A stretch of DNA of 64,000 nt from Simmondsia chinensis (lineage: Eukaryota > Streptophyta > Magnoliopsida > Caryophyllales > Simmondsiaceae), in contig JAGTTD010000001.1 of assembly GCA_018398585.1 (NCBI GenBank), positions 15,564,501 through 15,628,500 on the forward strand, written 5' to 3'. The stretch's first letter is position 1. Each line of letters opens with the position of its first letter. The notes under the pieces are model-generated. The model saw only the letters and a list, made by a program, of their open reading frames with translations, did no database searches and was not told the origin of the DNA. Positions 24,167 through 34,739 of this stretch are shown here, piece after piece. A program made the position numbers and the translations under genes.

Positions 24167-25906
24167 TTGATTTCTCTCAATCCGAAAAGTGAGTCGACAT
24201 TATATATCTTAAGACAGTACAGAGCAAGTTCAAGTTCAACCCAAGTCATAACTGAACAAGCTAACCCACAACTGGCGCCCATCATTCCATGCACAATTAG
24301 GGATCATTTTGTTCCCCAAACCTGCTTTGCGTCAATTGGAGTTGTATTACCCACCGTGGGAAATTTGAACATCGTAATTAAGCCCGGGGTCTTTAACATG
24401 CTCCCCACATTCTGTGGGAAACCGATTGAGAGCCTACATGAGCACCTTAATGGCTTTTTTGAAATTTGCTAAACATGTTATTATCAAGGTGTCTCACATG
24501 ACGAGGTTAGGTTACATCTTTTCCAATTTTTGTTAAAAGATGCAACCAAACGGTGGTTTTAGCCCCTGCCAAGGGGTGAAGTCACAATTTGGGAGGACCT
24601 CCAATAAAGGTTCTTGGTCAAATTATATCCTAAGAACAAAACTATGGCTATTATGTGCACTATCAATAACTTTGAGCAAAGAGACCGGGAGTAAATCCAC
24701 AAGAGTTGGGACACATTCAAGGAGCTTCTTAGGAGCTGTCCCCCACCACGGTTCTCTCTAGTGGGTTGTATTGCAAAACTTTTATAATGATCTCACTGCG
24801 TCCACCAAGCAAATAGTGAATGCTTCATGTGGGGGAATATTCAACCAACATGATGAGAATGAAGCGTGGACCCTGTTCAAGTGTCTTAGTGATGTCTACG
24901 AGGTGGCATCAAATGATGACATGGCACTTAAGCTAGAAGTGCTTAGTAGAAAAATTGATTAGATCATGGCATCTCAGGGCAATCCTAATAATGTGCATGT
25001 AATCAATGGTGTTGAGTCATCAAATTGCGCTAAAACACCTATGGCATTTATTCTAGTGCTAATCATTCTGTTTTTGATTTTTCTTATGCCTCATAGTTTT
25101 CCAAAATGTTTGTAGGACCAAGTTTATGTGACGCAAGGCTTTTCAAAGAATAATGACTAGTATTTAGACGCCTATAATACAGGATGGCACAACTACCCAA
25201 ACTTCTCTTAGGGAATGAACGACCATCAAAACCCGCCCACGAAACAACAAAATCCTAGCTTTGTAGGTCAAGCACACACTCTCTCACCTTTCCGAGAGGG
25301 AAGAGGTATAATGCTTAGCTGAACCCCCCTTATTTTGCATGCCAACCCCCTACCTCACCTCCTGAATATACTTCACAGTTTGAGGAGTGTTTGCTCCAAT
25401 TTATGAAAGACACTACACAACTAGTTCGGTCTCACTCTCAATATATTGTTCAATTAGAGAACCACATAGGGAAGTTGGCCCAAGCACTGAATAGGAGAGA
25501 AGAAGGGTGGTTACCCTCCCAACCACTCAATAACTTGGTAGGGCCAACTAATTCTAACCCTAGCTTGCTCACTCATGAGCAAGTTAAGGTTGTGACTGTG
25601 TCAGAGGAGGGGAAACTTAGGGATGCAGAAATCAAGGTTGATAAGAAGAGCGCAAATCCCTCTCTCACTGGTGATGCAGAGGGATCACGGGAAAGATCAT
25701 ATGAACCTATCGTACCCTTCCCTTCGGCCTTCATTAGATTGAAGGAGAACGACGACCTGAAGAGAACTGATGAACTGTTTAAGAACATGAGGATCAATTT
25801 GCCATTGATTGATGCCATTAGACATGCTCCTAAGTATGCTAAGTTCCTTAAGGACCTCTATGTCAAAAAGAAGCATGCACAGGCGCACTCTCCAAAGAAA
25901 GCCTGA
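24167..25906 (+). pseudogene. Athila-type gag, broken
   Basis: The segments 24167-24472, 24540-24962 and 25391-25906 correspond to the gag of the minus-strand element: MLPTFCGKPIESLHEHLNGFFEIC matches MLPSFHGLGNENPYTHLDNFMEVC, and QYIVQLENHIGKLAQALNRREEGWLPSQP matches the coiled coil. At least five stops or frameshifts interrupt it, including one right after FFEIC. The C-terminal 171-codon stretch is open and closes with NLPLIDAIRHAPKYAKFLKDL. Confidence 0.82.
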
Positions 25907-27226
25907 CTTACTGAAAAAATAAGTGATACTCTAGCGTCGAGTGTCTCGCCCAAGTTTAGAGATCTCGAGGCCTTCACGGTCCCATGTGTCATAGGGGAGA
26001 GATACACTAGTCCGGCACTCTTAGATCTAGAAGTGAATCAATTTTTTAAGAGTTGGTTAGATGAGAATTTAAGCCAACCAATGTCACACTTCAATTTAGA
26101 GGGCACATTGGTCTAAGACTGAACTGGACCGGACTGGACCAAAGACCGAACTGCGTCATATCTTGAGACCGAGGATCATACCAATTACAACTAGGTCGGT
26201 TCAATCCAAGACCCGTCAGAAACCAATCTGAACCGGACCAAACCAATTTAGACCCATTTTTCAAGCAGTAAGTGCAATTATAAGAAGAAATTTTTTTCCA
26301 TACAAAAGTTGAAAATAAAAAACTAACAATAACGGTATAATTTCCAAAAATATATATATAATTTAAGAATAATTATACAAGATATTCATATAATCATTAA
26401 ATAGTAAAAAATAAGTATTTAATTTTTTAAGATTTGATATTTTAGATACATATAGTATATATTAATATATATTAAAATTATGTACCCAAAATGTTTAATG
26501 CAAAATTATTGTTGATTGGTCTTCGGTTTCGTCTTGGGCTTTTTGATCTTGGTCCAGACTGGACCAAAGATCGATTAGGCCCATATACTAATACTGAAGA
26601 TCGAACCAATATGTGGTCAGCCCAATCCTTGACTGAATGGCCGATCTAGTTTGTTAAACCAATCAGGATCGATTTTTGCTCACCCTTAATTCAATTAGCT
26701 GATAGGTTAAAGCGAGCATCTCGCAGGGTGTTGGAAGATGTACTTGTCAAAGCTGACAAGTTTTTCTACCCAGTTGATTTCATTGTTTTACATATGGACC
26801 CCATCCTTAGATTAAAAAAAAAACCACACTCTTATCATTCTGTGTCGACCGTTCCTAGCAACAGCCGATCTTGTGATTCATTATAGTACGAGAGTGTTGC
26901 AGGTTTCCTTTAGAAACCCCAAGGGCAAATTGAATGTGTCAAATGTTGCTCAGCACCCTAAGATTGAGGACGTTTTAGAGTGCTACAAGGTGGACCACAT
27001 TGATTCTTCTGTAGAGTCGACTGCACCAGATTGTATCACTAGTGCTGATTTGAGTAATGTCCCTTTCCATATTGACGACTATGTGTTACTTGATGATTTG
27101 TTGGCTATGCATGAGAGGATAGTGATACCAGACCCCAATGTTAGGCATGTTCACCCCCTCCCCCTGATAGCCAAAGGCCTAAAAATGCTGTTGGGTTTGA
27201 GGATTGTCCTTACAAGCTTAGCATAA
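25907..27226 (+). pseudogene. Athila-type protease remnant split by an insertion
   Basis: The left part (25907-26096) carries the active-site region as ALLDLEVNQFF, where intact relatives read LLDLGA, so the catalytic Asp is kept but the Gly-Ala is lost. A 593-bp insertion follows. The right part resumes with QLADRLKRASRRVLEDVLVKADKFFYPVDF (26690 onward) and ends at 27226. Stops are frequent. Confidence 0.78.
26090..26696. mobile_element. hAT-like non-autonomous insertion in the protease, 7-bp flanking repeat
   Basis: The insert is 26097-26689. TTCAATT flanks both sides (26090-26096 and 26690-26696), and the host reading frame resumes after it. The right end, on the minus strand, reads TTAAGGGTGAGCAAAAATCG, the form of a common plant hAT-type terminus. 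The left end (TAGAGGGCACATTGGTC) matches it only at the first bases. The interior has many GACCGGAC/GGTCCAG words in inverted arrangement and no coding capacity. Confidence 0.6.
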
Positions 27227-28809
27227 TTCATTTCAAAGACGTCGCCTCATATTTTGGTTGACTGTGAGTTCTACGCCACTTGTAGTTGAACATGTTTAAC
27301 TTAGCGTTGCTGGGAAGCAACCCAACCTATTTTCGCTTTGTCATTTGGTTTGATTTTTGGATTGACCTCTCTTTATTTTTCAAGACTCTATGCTACCCCT
27401 ACCTTAGATTACTTTGTTTCTCAGATGTACTGAGCACTTGTGTTTTTGAATTTTTCCTAACGTTTTTAACGAGTTCACTTGGTCAGTTTTTCTTGAATTG
27501 TCCTATTATGAAGCCTTGTCTCTTCAAATGCCCTTCTTGGATTCCCTTTGCCACACCAAGCCTAGCTGACTTTGACTGATCACTGTACCTGACTACTTAG
27601 GTGGTCTCTTTCTTTCCCTTGCCTTCATTTATTTCTATATTAATTGCATTAAGAACAATGCAATGTCTAGGTTTTAGGAAGGTGTGAGTAGTTTGAACTT
27701 TTGCTTGTCTTTTAGCATGATCTAATTTAAATTAGTTGAATTTTTGCATGGTTCACTATGAATTTGTGTAAATTATATAGAGTTCAAATTTAAGAAGTGT
27801 CAAAAATTTTAAACTTTATGTAATGCGGTTATTCTTGTATTTTGTTGTTGTTTCGATGTTTTTGACTTCAAACCAGTTTGAGAATCTGGTTCATTCAATG
27901 TCGATCTTTTACAAACCACACATACTAAGTTGTTTCAGTAGGAATAATTATAGGAATTGGAACCTTGACACTCTACTCTTGATAAATGAGAAATAAACAA
28001 TCTACATCTTTCTCTATTTAGTTCTGGAAAAAAAAGAATAGTATCGATGCCTATATGAATTAGGTAAGCAAATGTGACTAGTTGACTCTTGTAGCCCTCG
28101 TGTCTTAAGTAAGTAGACCTGTAAGGTTGTTTTAACACCTGGTACTCCAAGACAACTGGATTAGTAGCTACTGTTTAAAAGCTCGCTACATGGGACACAG
28201 GAAAAGCATAAGAAGAGCCAACTTTATTAGTCACCCTAATGAGCACCAATGCCTAGTTTGAGTGTTACATTTTCCTAAGATATGTGCTAGTAACAGGATA
28301 GGTTGTGAATTCCTTTGACTTGAGCCATTAGGTTCGAGGAGTGCTCTTCACTCGGTGCCTTGAGCCAACTCTAATCGAGAGTCAACGACCAAAAAATCGT
28401 TACATGGATCTTAGGGAGACAAACATAAACATAAATTACATTTTTAAAAAAAGACAAAAAAAGAAGAGAAGAAGGTACTTAAGATTTCTATTTTGTTTAG
28501 GGGTAACTTGTTATTAGGGATACTTATTCCTTTAGGTATTCCCACTATTCGTTTTAGATATGAAAATTTTGAAGATAAAGGGGAAGAACGTTGTACGCTT
28601 ACCTACTAGTAGGAAGACTTAAATGGAAAAGACTCTAACTGGTACCATTGTAATAATATCATTACATAAGGATTCTTCTTTCTCGAGTTCCTCTAATATG
28701 TGTTCCGAAAATATTTTTCACGACTAGTTCAAGCAACCACATGCCAAATTGAATCCTTCCTACTTTTAACTACTTTAAAATGTGGACAAGCAATATTTGG
28801 GTTTGGAGA
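27227..28809 (+). other. Post-pol non-coding stretch of the plus-strand Athila-type element
   Basis: Near 27300 it has the conserved LALLGSNPT words that follow integrase in these elements. After that no coding similarity is visible up to the polypurine-like GGGTTTGGAGA before the 3' LTR. Confidence 0.6.
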
Positions 28810-30181
28810 TGTATTGTGTCTCGTATTTCATATATTTTATAATACATTCCTAATATATTTTCATACTTAATGTGTATTTAGGCTTGAAATGGGTCGGAGC
28901 AAGGACAACTTGAAAAGCAGTGAAGAACGAGCTAAATTGGACAAATTCGAAGACCAGGTTGAGAAACCAGACCACGTGCTAAAAAACGGACCCATCCGGT
29001 CGAGATTCGTCTTTTCAAGTTGTCGACTTTAAAGACTCAAGATCAACCAATCGATCAACCAGAAATTATAATCGGGCACTGTAGTCAATCGATCGGTCAG
29101 CTAACGTGCCGATTAATCGGTCGGCTAATGGGCTGATTAATCGGCTGACATGCTTTGAGTTCCTGACAGGAGTCGATCGGCCGCCAAGAACCCCCTCGCT
29201 GGACATTGTTGATTGATCTGCCAGGGCACACCACCTCTATTAATAGGGCAGGGGATCCTATTCTCTAAACTCTTTGCTCTTCGTTCTCTTCTTCTCTTTC
29301 CCCGAGCCACCAAGAGAGACCCGATTTTCTCGCAGGCCGAAGCGCACGTGGTCGGATTACCAGGGGTTCAAAGCAAGAGTCACATCAATATTGATCAAGT
29401 CTACTACTATGAATTTTCTTTTACCTTTATTTTTTGATTTTGAGATCTGTAAAACTCCCATGTAGGAGTAGACTGCTATTTTAGGGGTTAAAGATGGGTG
29501 GTCATCGGATCCTTGATTTATATTTTATTTATGATTATGACTTTTGTTATACTATTTTCGCACTCCTACGGGGAATTCCTTATTGAGATTGGTTTTCTGT
29601 TTATGTGCTTGTAGTTGTGGCTAGATTTCTAGTTTAGTTGCGATTCGTCTTGTGCTTATAACCTAGATTAGTATAATAGGTTCTTCATGCATGGTCAGGA
29701 TTGTGGTTGTACCCAATCCTGAACACAATCTTCTAATTAAATTAACACTAAATTAGGTCTGAGAAAATAAATTAAGTAGTGTTATTAAGAAATTTCATGC
29801 AACACCTTGAGTGATTAGATGGGTTATGCCTTTAGACTAGTTCATACCCTAAGCCTTAATTAAGTTTAACCCAAGTTTAGAGCTTGTAACATAAACCATT
29901 AAAGTCATGCCGCAATGAAATACATGGGGTCGGTGATGGGCTACCCTGAATCCATTTCCTAAACTATTCCTAATTAATTTGGCAGCCTTAATTTACCGCT
30001 TAGTTATGTTAATTTAGTTAACGAAACATCCAAACCAACAAAACCACTTTTCCAACTGCTCCGTAATCACTGACTTTTAACTTTATAATGATTCCTTTAG
30101 GAAATGACACCCGTATACCCGCCTTAACTAAGACAAACTCATATGATGCGAGTAAACAGTTTTTAAACATTCTTAAAACCA
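28810..30181 (+). repeat. 3' LTR of the plus-strand Athila-type element (1.37 kb)
   Basis: It runs from TGTATTGTGTCTCG to TTAAAACCA. It matches the 5' LTR copy from about 28886 to the end. The left end is inferred from TG after a purine-rich tract; the right end is fixed by loss of similarity to 23981. Confidence 0.8.
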
Positions 30182-30289
30182 GAAACACTTGTATTGTTGG
30201 AGATTGAATACATCAACTGAATATAGAGCTTGTGTGCCAATAGGGTTACATAGTAAATGACCCCTAGCTAATCATCTTGTTGCCATGGT

Positions 30290-30925
30290 TATTGAACTCT
30301 TGATTTAGATCTTAGAATCTCACAATTATACGATCTTATAATTGTCGATCGATCCTGATTTTAAATAGAATCTTAATTTTGTGGAATCCTATGATCCATT
30401 GCTATTAAGTAAAACTAACGGATATGATCATAATGCGATTTTATGATTCTATTGATCCTACCTCATCCTACCGTAGCATACGAATAAAAACTTAAAAGTA
30501 AAAAAAAACAAAAAAATCAAACATATATTGTTAACGAATTTACTTTCTTACTTTCAAGTAAAAAAAAGAGTTAAATAAACATTTATATACTCTCACAAAA
30601 TTTAAACTGAGTTTAGTTTTAAGTTGTATCTTTAATACAAAACTGGATTAGCCGCAAATTGTCATGAAAGCCATCAAGAATATTTGAACACAGAATGACA
30701 CATCTATATTACGTCATAATATCTTATTTGATTACATTCCTTATGTGTACTCTTGTAAGTTAAGGCCTTCTACATTAATTTTATGAATCTATTTAAATAA
30801 CTTTATTACCAAAACATTTATATTATATATTTAGTATCGTATTATTCTTGATTCAATTCTACGATTCTCGATTCTGAAGCCTTTAAAGGTCCTAGGTAAA
30901 ATTCTGATTCTAACAACCTTAGCAC
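30290..30925. repeat. Possible inverted-repeat transposon rich in GATTCTA/TAGAATC words
   Basis: The left border (GGTTATTGAACTCTTGATTTAGATCTTAGAATC) resembles the reverse complement of the right border (AGGTTGTTAGAATCAGAATTTTACC). The interior is AT-rich and non-coding. No clear target duplication was found. Confidence 0.4.
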
Positions 30926-30961
30926 AAATAAAGAGTAGATGAAGCATCTATTGAAGACTCT

Positions 30962-31684
30962 TATATTGTAGAATTTTTTACCAAAATGGCACTTTTGGCA
31001 AAAAAATTAACCAAAATGGCATAGTTCGAAAAATATTTACGAAAATGGCACACTTTACTGTAGTATTACCACAAAACGCCGTTTCAAACGGCGTCCATTG
31101 AAGAGGAAAATTTCGAATGCGACGCCGTCCAAAAGGAAGGCCGGTCCTACGCCGTTCGCCGTTATCCCTTTCCCTTCCTACACCGTTTGTCACCCCCCAC
31201 GTGAACCCTATAACCCTCCCGGTCATATGTCAGCCCCAACCATAATTCAATTTACAACAAGGGGTGAAGTGGGGAGTGAGGGGTGAAGTGGTGCCGGGGA
31301 ATGGGGTCGGGTGTTTGGGGGATGGTAATGGGGTGGTGGTTGGGAGGTTGAGGGCGAGATGATGCAGGAGGGCCCGTCGCTTGTACCGGCGGTGAGTGTT
31401 CGCTGTCAAGGGGAGTCGCTGGAGATGAGGTGATGGTGGTCGGTGTGGGGGCCGACATCATAAATTTATGTAAGACGGTGTACGACCGGCCTTCCTTTCA
31501 GACGCCGTTGGAGACGGCGTTCGAACGGCGGCAAATTTTTTTCTCCAACGGACGCCGTTCGAAACGGCGTTTTGTGATAATGCTACAGTAAAGTGTACCA
31601 TTTTCGTAAATATTTTTCCAACTATGCCATTTTGGTAAATTTTTTTGTCAAAAGTGCGATTTTGGTAAAAAATTCTATATTGTA
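30962..31684. mobile_element. Mutator-like element with long inverted ends and perfect 9-bp target duplication
   Basis: The element is 30971-31675. TATATTGTA flanks it on both sides (30962-30970 and 31676-31684), the 9-bp duplication typical of Mutator-like elements. The inverted ends are about 190 bp and start GAATTTTTTACCAAAAT. They share ACCAAAATGGCATAGTT, ATATTTACGAAAATGG, ACACTTTACTGTAG and the nested palindrome AACGCCGTTTCNAACGGCGT. The core (about 31160-31480) is GC-rich and unlike its surroundings. No transposase is present. Confidence 0.9.
31160..31480. other. GC-rich core of the Mutator-like element, possible captured sequence
   Basis: This block is G-rich on the plus strand (GGGGTGAAGTGGGGAG...) and yields a 69-codon proline- and threonine-rich minus-strand frame (31252-31461). 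Mutator-like elements often carry captured gene pieces, and the composition break fits that. I recognise no parent gene. Confidence 0.4.
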
Positions 31685-32404
31685 CCTCTAGATGAAAGCT
31701 GACTTTCCAAGCAGATGAATGCCAGATAAGTACTATTTGAATTTTACTCTATTCTCTTAAGTTTATTCAATTTTGTTTCTTTTTTCCCTTTTAATTTTTC
31801 TTTCACCAATAACAAGTGGGTGGGGATGTGAGTCTCAATTAGGTCCAATTTATCTATGCCTACTACTGTCTTGATTGTTACATTGATATGCTTATCACTT
31901 AAAGACACTTACAGTAGTACAAACTCTTTTATCTAGTTGAGTCGAGCAACCAACTGTTCAAACTCGAGCATGATAAGTATTAATAAGTTCAATATTTGAA
32001 ATGACAAGAAACTTGTATACTTGATACTCACTCAACTTGGCTCGTTATGTAGCGGGGTGAAGCTCATTATCAAGTCAAGCTCGTTCCTAATTCAAGTTGT
32101 ATATTTGAACTATGTATCATTATTTCGCATCCAATTTTTCCTTATTTAATGAATTATTCGTGATATTAACAAGTTGTCAGACTAGTAATAAATTAACATT
32201 TTCTTAGAAAGCCTTGAATGAGGTCTGAACAAATATTAATGAATTGTTCATAAACTTTAATGAGTCAAACACCGCATATTCAAACATGGTTGATTAATTG
32301 ATCAAGATTGTTGGAACTCTGTTCATTTACTTGATAACCCGTCAACAGACATCAACAAAATTAATCGATTTTAATCGTTATATATCGGCTAACTTGCTTA
32401 TACC
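31685..32404. other. AT-rich intergenic DNA
   Basis: No gene, RNA or element end seen. Confidence 0.55.
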
Positions 32405-33575
32405 TTAGGAGGTGTTTGGTACAAGGGAATTCGGGGGAGGGGGAATGAGTGGATCATTTCCATTTTTTTGCTGTTTGTTTAGTGGGAACGGGAATGAATA
32501 GAGGCTAAGAGTGAGAATGAAAAGTATTCCCATTCCCATATTTCCATATCAAGGGGGTTTGGATTTGGAAATCCATTCTCATGTGAATGGAAATAGTGGT
32601 AGGGTCCACAACAACAACAACAAGAACAACAGTCCCAGTGCCTTGCGGCTCCCGCATAACGCGGGGTCTGGGGGGGGGTGATGTACGCAGCCTTACCCCT
32701 TCCGGCAAATTTTTATTTTTATTTTTTTCCTATTTTAGCTTCTATTTTACTTTTACTTCATTTAATTACTGATAAATAATAAATTTAGATAATTTATAGA
32801 CATAGTAAGTTTGTTGTTTTAGTGGTAAAGAGCTTCTAATTTTTTCTATAAGTTAAGATGATGGTATGATAGCTATATGAATTTTGTAGACATTCTTATT
32901 AGATATTGATTATGGTAGGGTAGTTACTATGCATTTTGTAAACATTTGTATTGGATATTGACTATAGAACCGTATTTTTGTTAATTGTGTTTGCTTTATA
33001 ATAGTGTAAGATATTGATTGTCTGCTTGTATAGAACAAAGTAGATAAATAATATTAAAACTACTATTGAATAGAGAAAAATAAATACTATTTAGTTTTCA
33101 TATTATAAACTAGGTGATTAAAAAAATAATAATTATTTAATAATACCAAAATGTATATTAACAAAATAAAAAACTTACAAATTCATCTTTGTTGGATGAT
33201 TGAAAATTTTATTTGAAGGTGCTTTTCAAAAAGTTGTATGTGGGTATTAGTGAAAAGCCCTAAAAAAGAACTGTAATTGTTAATTTCTTAAAAAAATTAC
33301 ATAGTTTTTATAATATAAAAAGCTAAATAATACTAATAATTATCTAACTAAAATAACCTGAAAAAATATATTGTATGTTGACGTGAAAATTTATGTCTAT
33401 TGAAGGGTTTAATAAACCATATTATTTATACTCATATCAACTAGTACATACCAAACATGAGAATGGTTATTTTACCTCCATTCTGCACATATATCGAACA
33501 GTCATCCTCATTTTCTCACTCCCACTCCCACTCCCACTCCCACAAATCCATTTCCTCATACCAAATGGCCCGAAA
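32405..33575. mobile_element. hAT-like inverted-repeat element containing a SINE fragment
   Basis: The left end GGTGTTTGGTACAAGGGAATTCGG and the right end, read in reverse, GGCCATTTGGTATGAGGAAATGG are related, and inner GGGAATG/CATTCCC words recur at both sides. This GTTTGGTA-type terminus is common among short plant DNA transposons. No coding capacity. A SINE tail lies inside the left half. Confidence 0.5.
32608..32704 (-). mobile_element. Au-type SINE, 5'-truncated
   Basis: On the minus strand: GGGTAAGGCTGCGTACATCACC, a C-run, CAGACCCCGCGTTATGCGGGAGCC, GCACTGGGACTG and a (TTG)n-like tail. This is the characteristic 3' half of Au-type plant SINEs. The RNA polymerase III promoter half is missing. 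Confidence 0.85.
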
Positions 33576-33910
33576 AAGAACATGGTCGTTGGTAAAATAG
33601 AACATCCTGCACGGTTAGGAGAATATGCTTTCTTACAAGCTTATTGTGTGGGAGATTGTGTCACATCTCTCTTATCTTTCCTATGGCTCCATCGGGATCC
33701 ATGAGACTTAAATGTTATATATATGTAGGTGTGTTTAATTTACATATTTAATATATATAATATACAGTGATTAATATAAAAAAATTAATTTAATAGTACT
33801 TTCATGTCAAATAATTTTATATCATATAATATTCAATATACCAATTAAATATTTAAATTAAATAAATATTTTCTGACAATTTTCTTCGTAAAGGGGGGCA
33901 TCATTTATGT
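33576..33910. other. AT-rich DNA, nothing recognised
   Basis: No supported feature. Confidence 0.5.
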
Positions 33911-34509
33911 GTTGCTACTACGGATGGCAATGGGGCGAGGCGGGGCGGGTACGGGTACGGGGGGTGCCTCCTCCATACCTATACCTGCTACCCAAATCCA
34001 GACCCATACCCTCCCTATTACCTGATGCGGGTATAAAATGGATGGCCATACCCGCCCTAACAGGTACAAACTCATATCCATACCTGCCCCATTATTCGAG
34101 GGTATCCATTGCGCACCCCGTACCTACTTTAATATGGGTACAAAATGATTATCCGTACCTGCCCGTATTAATTTTTTAATACCATTTTTATTAATTCAAA
34201 TATGTTTTTTTATACATTGATAAATAATTTAAATTATTAAATTTAAGCACGTATTTTTTAATTTAAAAATTAATTAGATTCAAAATAGAGTGAGTATAGC
34301 GGGTATAAAATGGGGCGAGATGGGTACGGAGTGGGACAGGTCGGGTATAACAATATGCCCGTACCCGCGCCATGCTCATGGAAGGTACGAGGCAGGTATA
34401 CCAAACTCATACCCACTACCCGCTGTACCTATACTTGTACCAGTTCCAAATGAAATGAATACTTGTGAATAATGAATTTTACCCGCCTTATTACCATCCT
34501 AGCTGCTAC
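33911..34509. mobile_element. Short hAT-type element with 8-bp target duplication
   Basis: The element is 33919-34501. The ends are TACGGATGGCAATGGGGCG and, reversed, TAGGATGGTAATAAGGCGGG. The flanks are GTTGCTAC (33911-33918) and GCTGCTAC (34502-34509), 7 of 8 identical, the 8-bp duplication expected of hAT. Both halves are full of GGGTACGGG/CCCGTACCC words in inverted order. No transposase. Confidence 0.8.
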
Positions 34510-34739
34510 TTTTTGTTTTTTCTCCTCACTTTCATGGACTTTTTGTATTTGTACAAGTTGTGGTTCACGTGTCACTTCAGCAATTAAAGAATCTCCCAAG
34601 CTGTTAAGACACATGCTTGTGCTTGAGATGCACTGATAATTTGCTTGTTCATTATTTTCTTAATTTAAAAGTAAAAACAACATTAGGCTAGCTGTTAATA
34701 AATCATCTTTGACCAAAAAAAAACTATTAATAAATAATC

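Larger units (their letters stand above)
22701..30181 (+). mobile_element. Plus-strand Athila-type element without RT, RNase H or integrase
   Basis: It has a truncated 5' LTR (from about 22710 to 23981), a primer-binding site, gag, a protease remnant, then directly the post-integrase words LALLGSNPT (27302), a 1.4-kb non-coding stretch and a complete 3' LTR (28810-30181). All of RT, RNase H and integrase is missing between about 27230 and 27290. Such an element could only have moved with enzymes from a related copy, or the loss came after insertion. LTR divergence is considerable, so it is old. Confidence 0.82.

Noticed and set aside
33907..34472. Plus-strand frames rich in Pro and Tyr
   Set aside because: They coincide with the inverted GGGTACGGG repeats of a hAT-type element.
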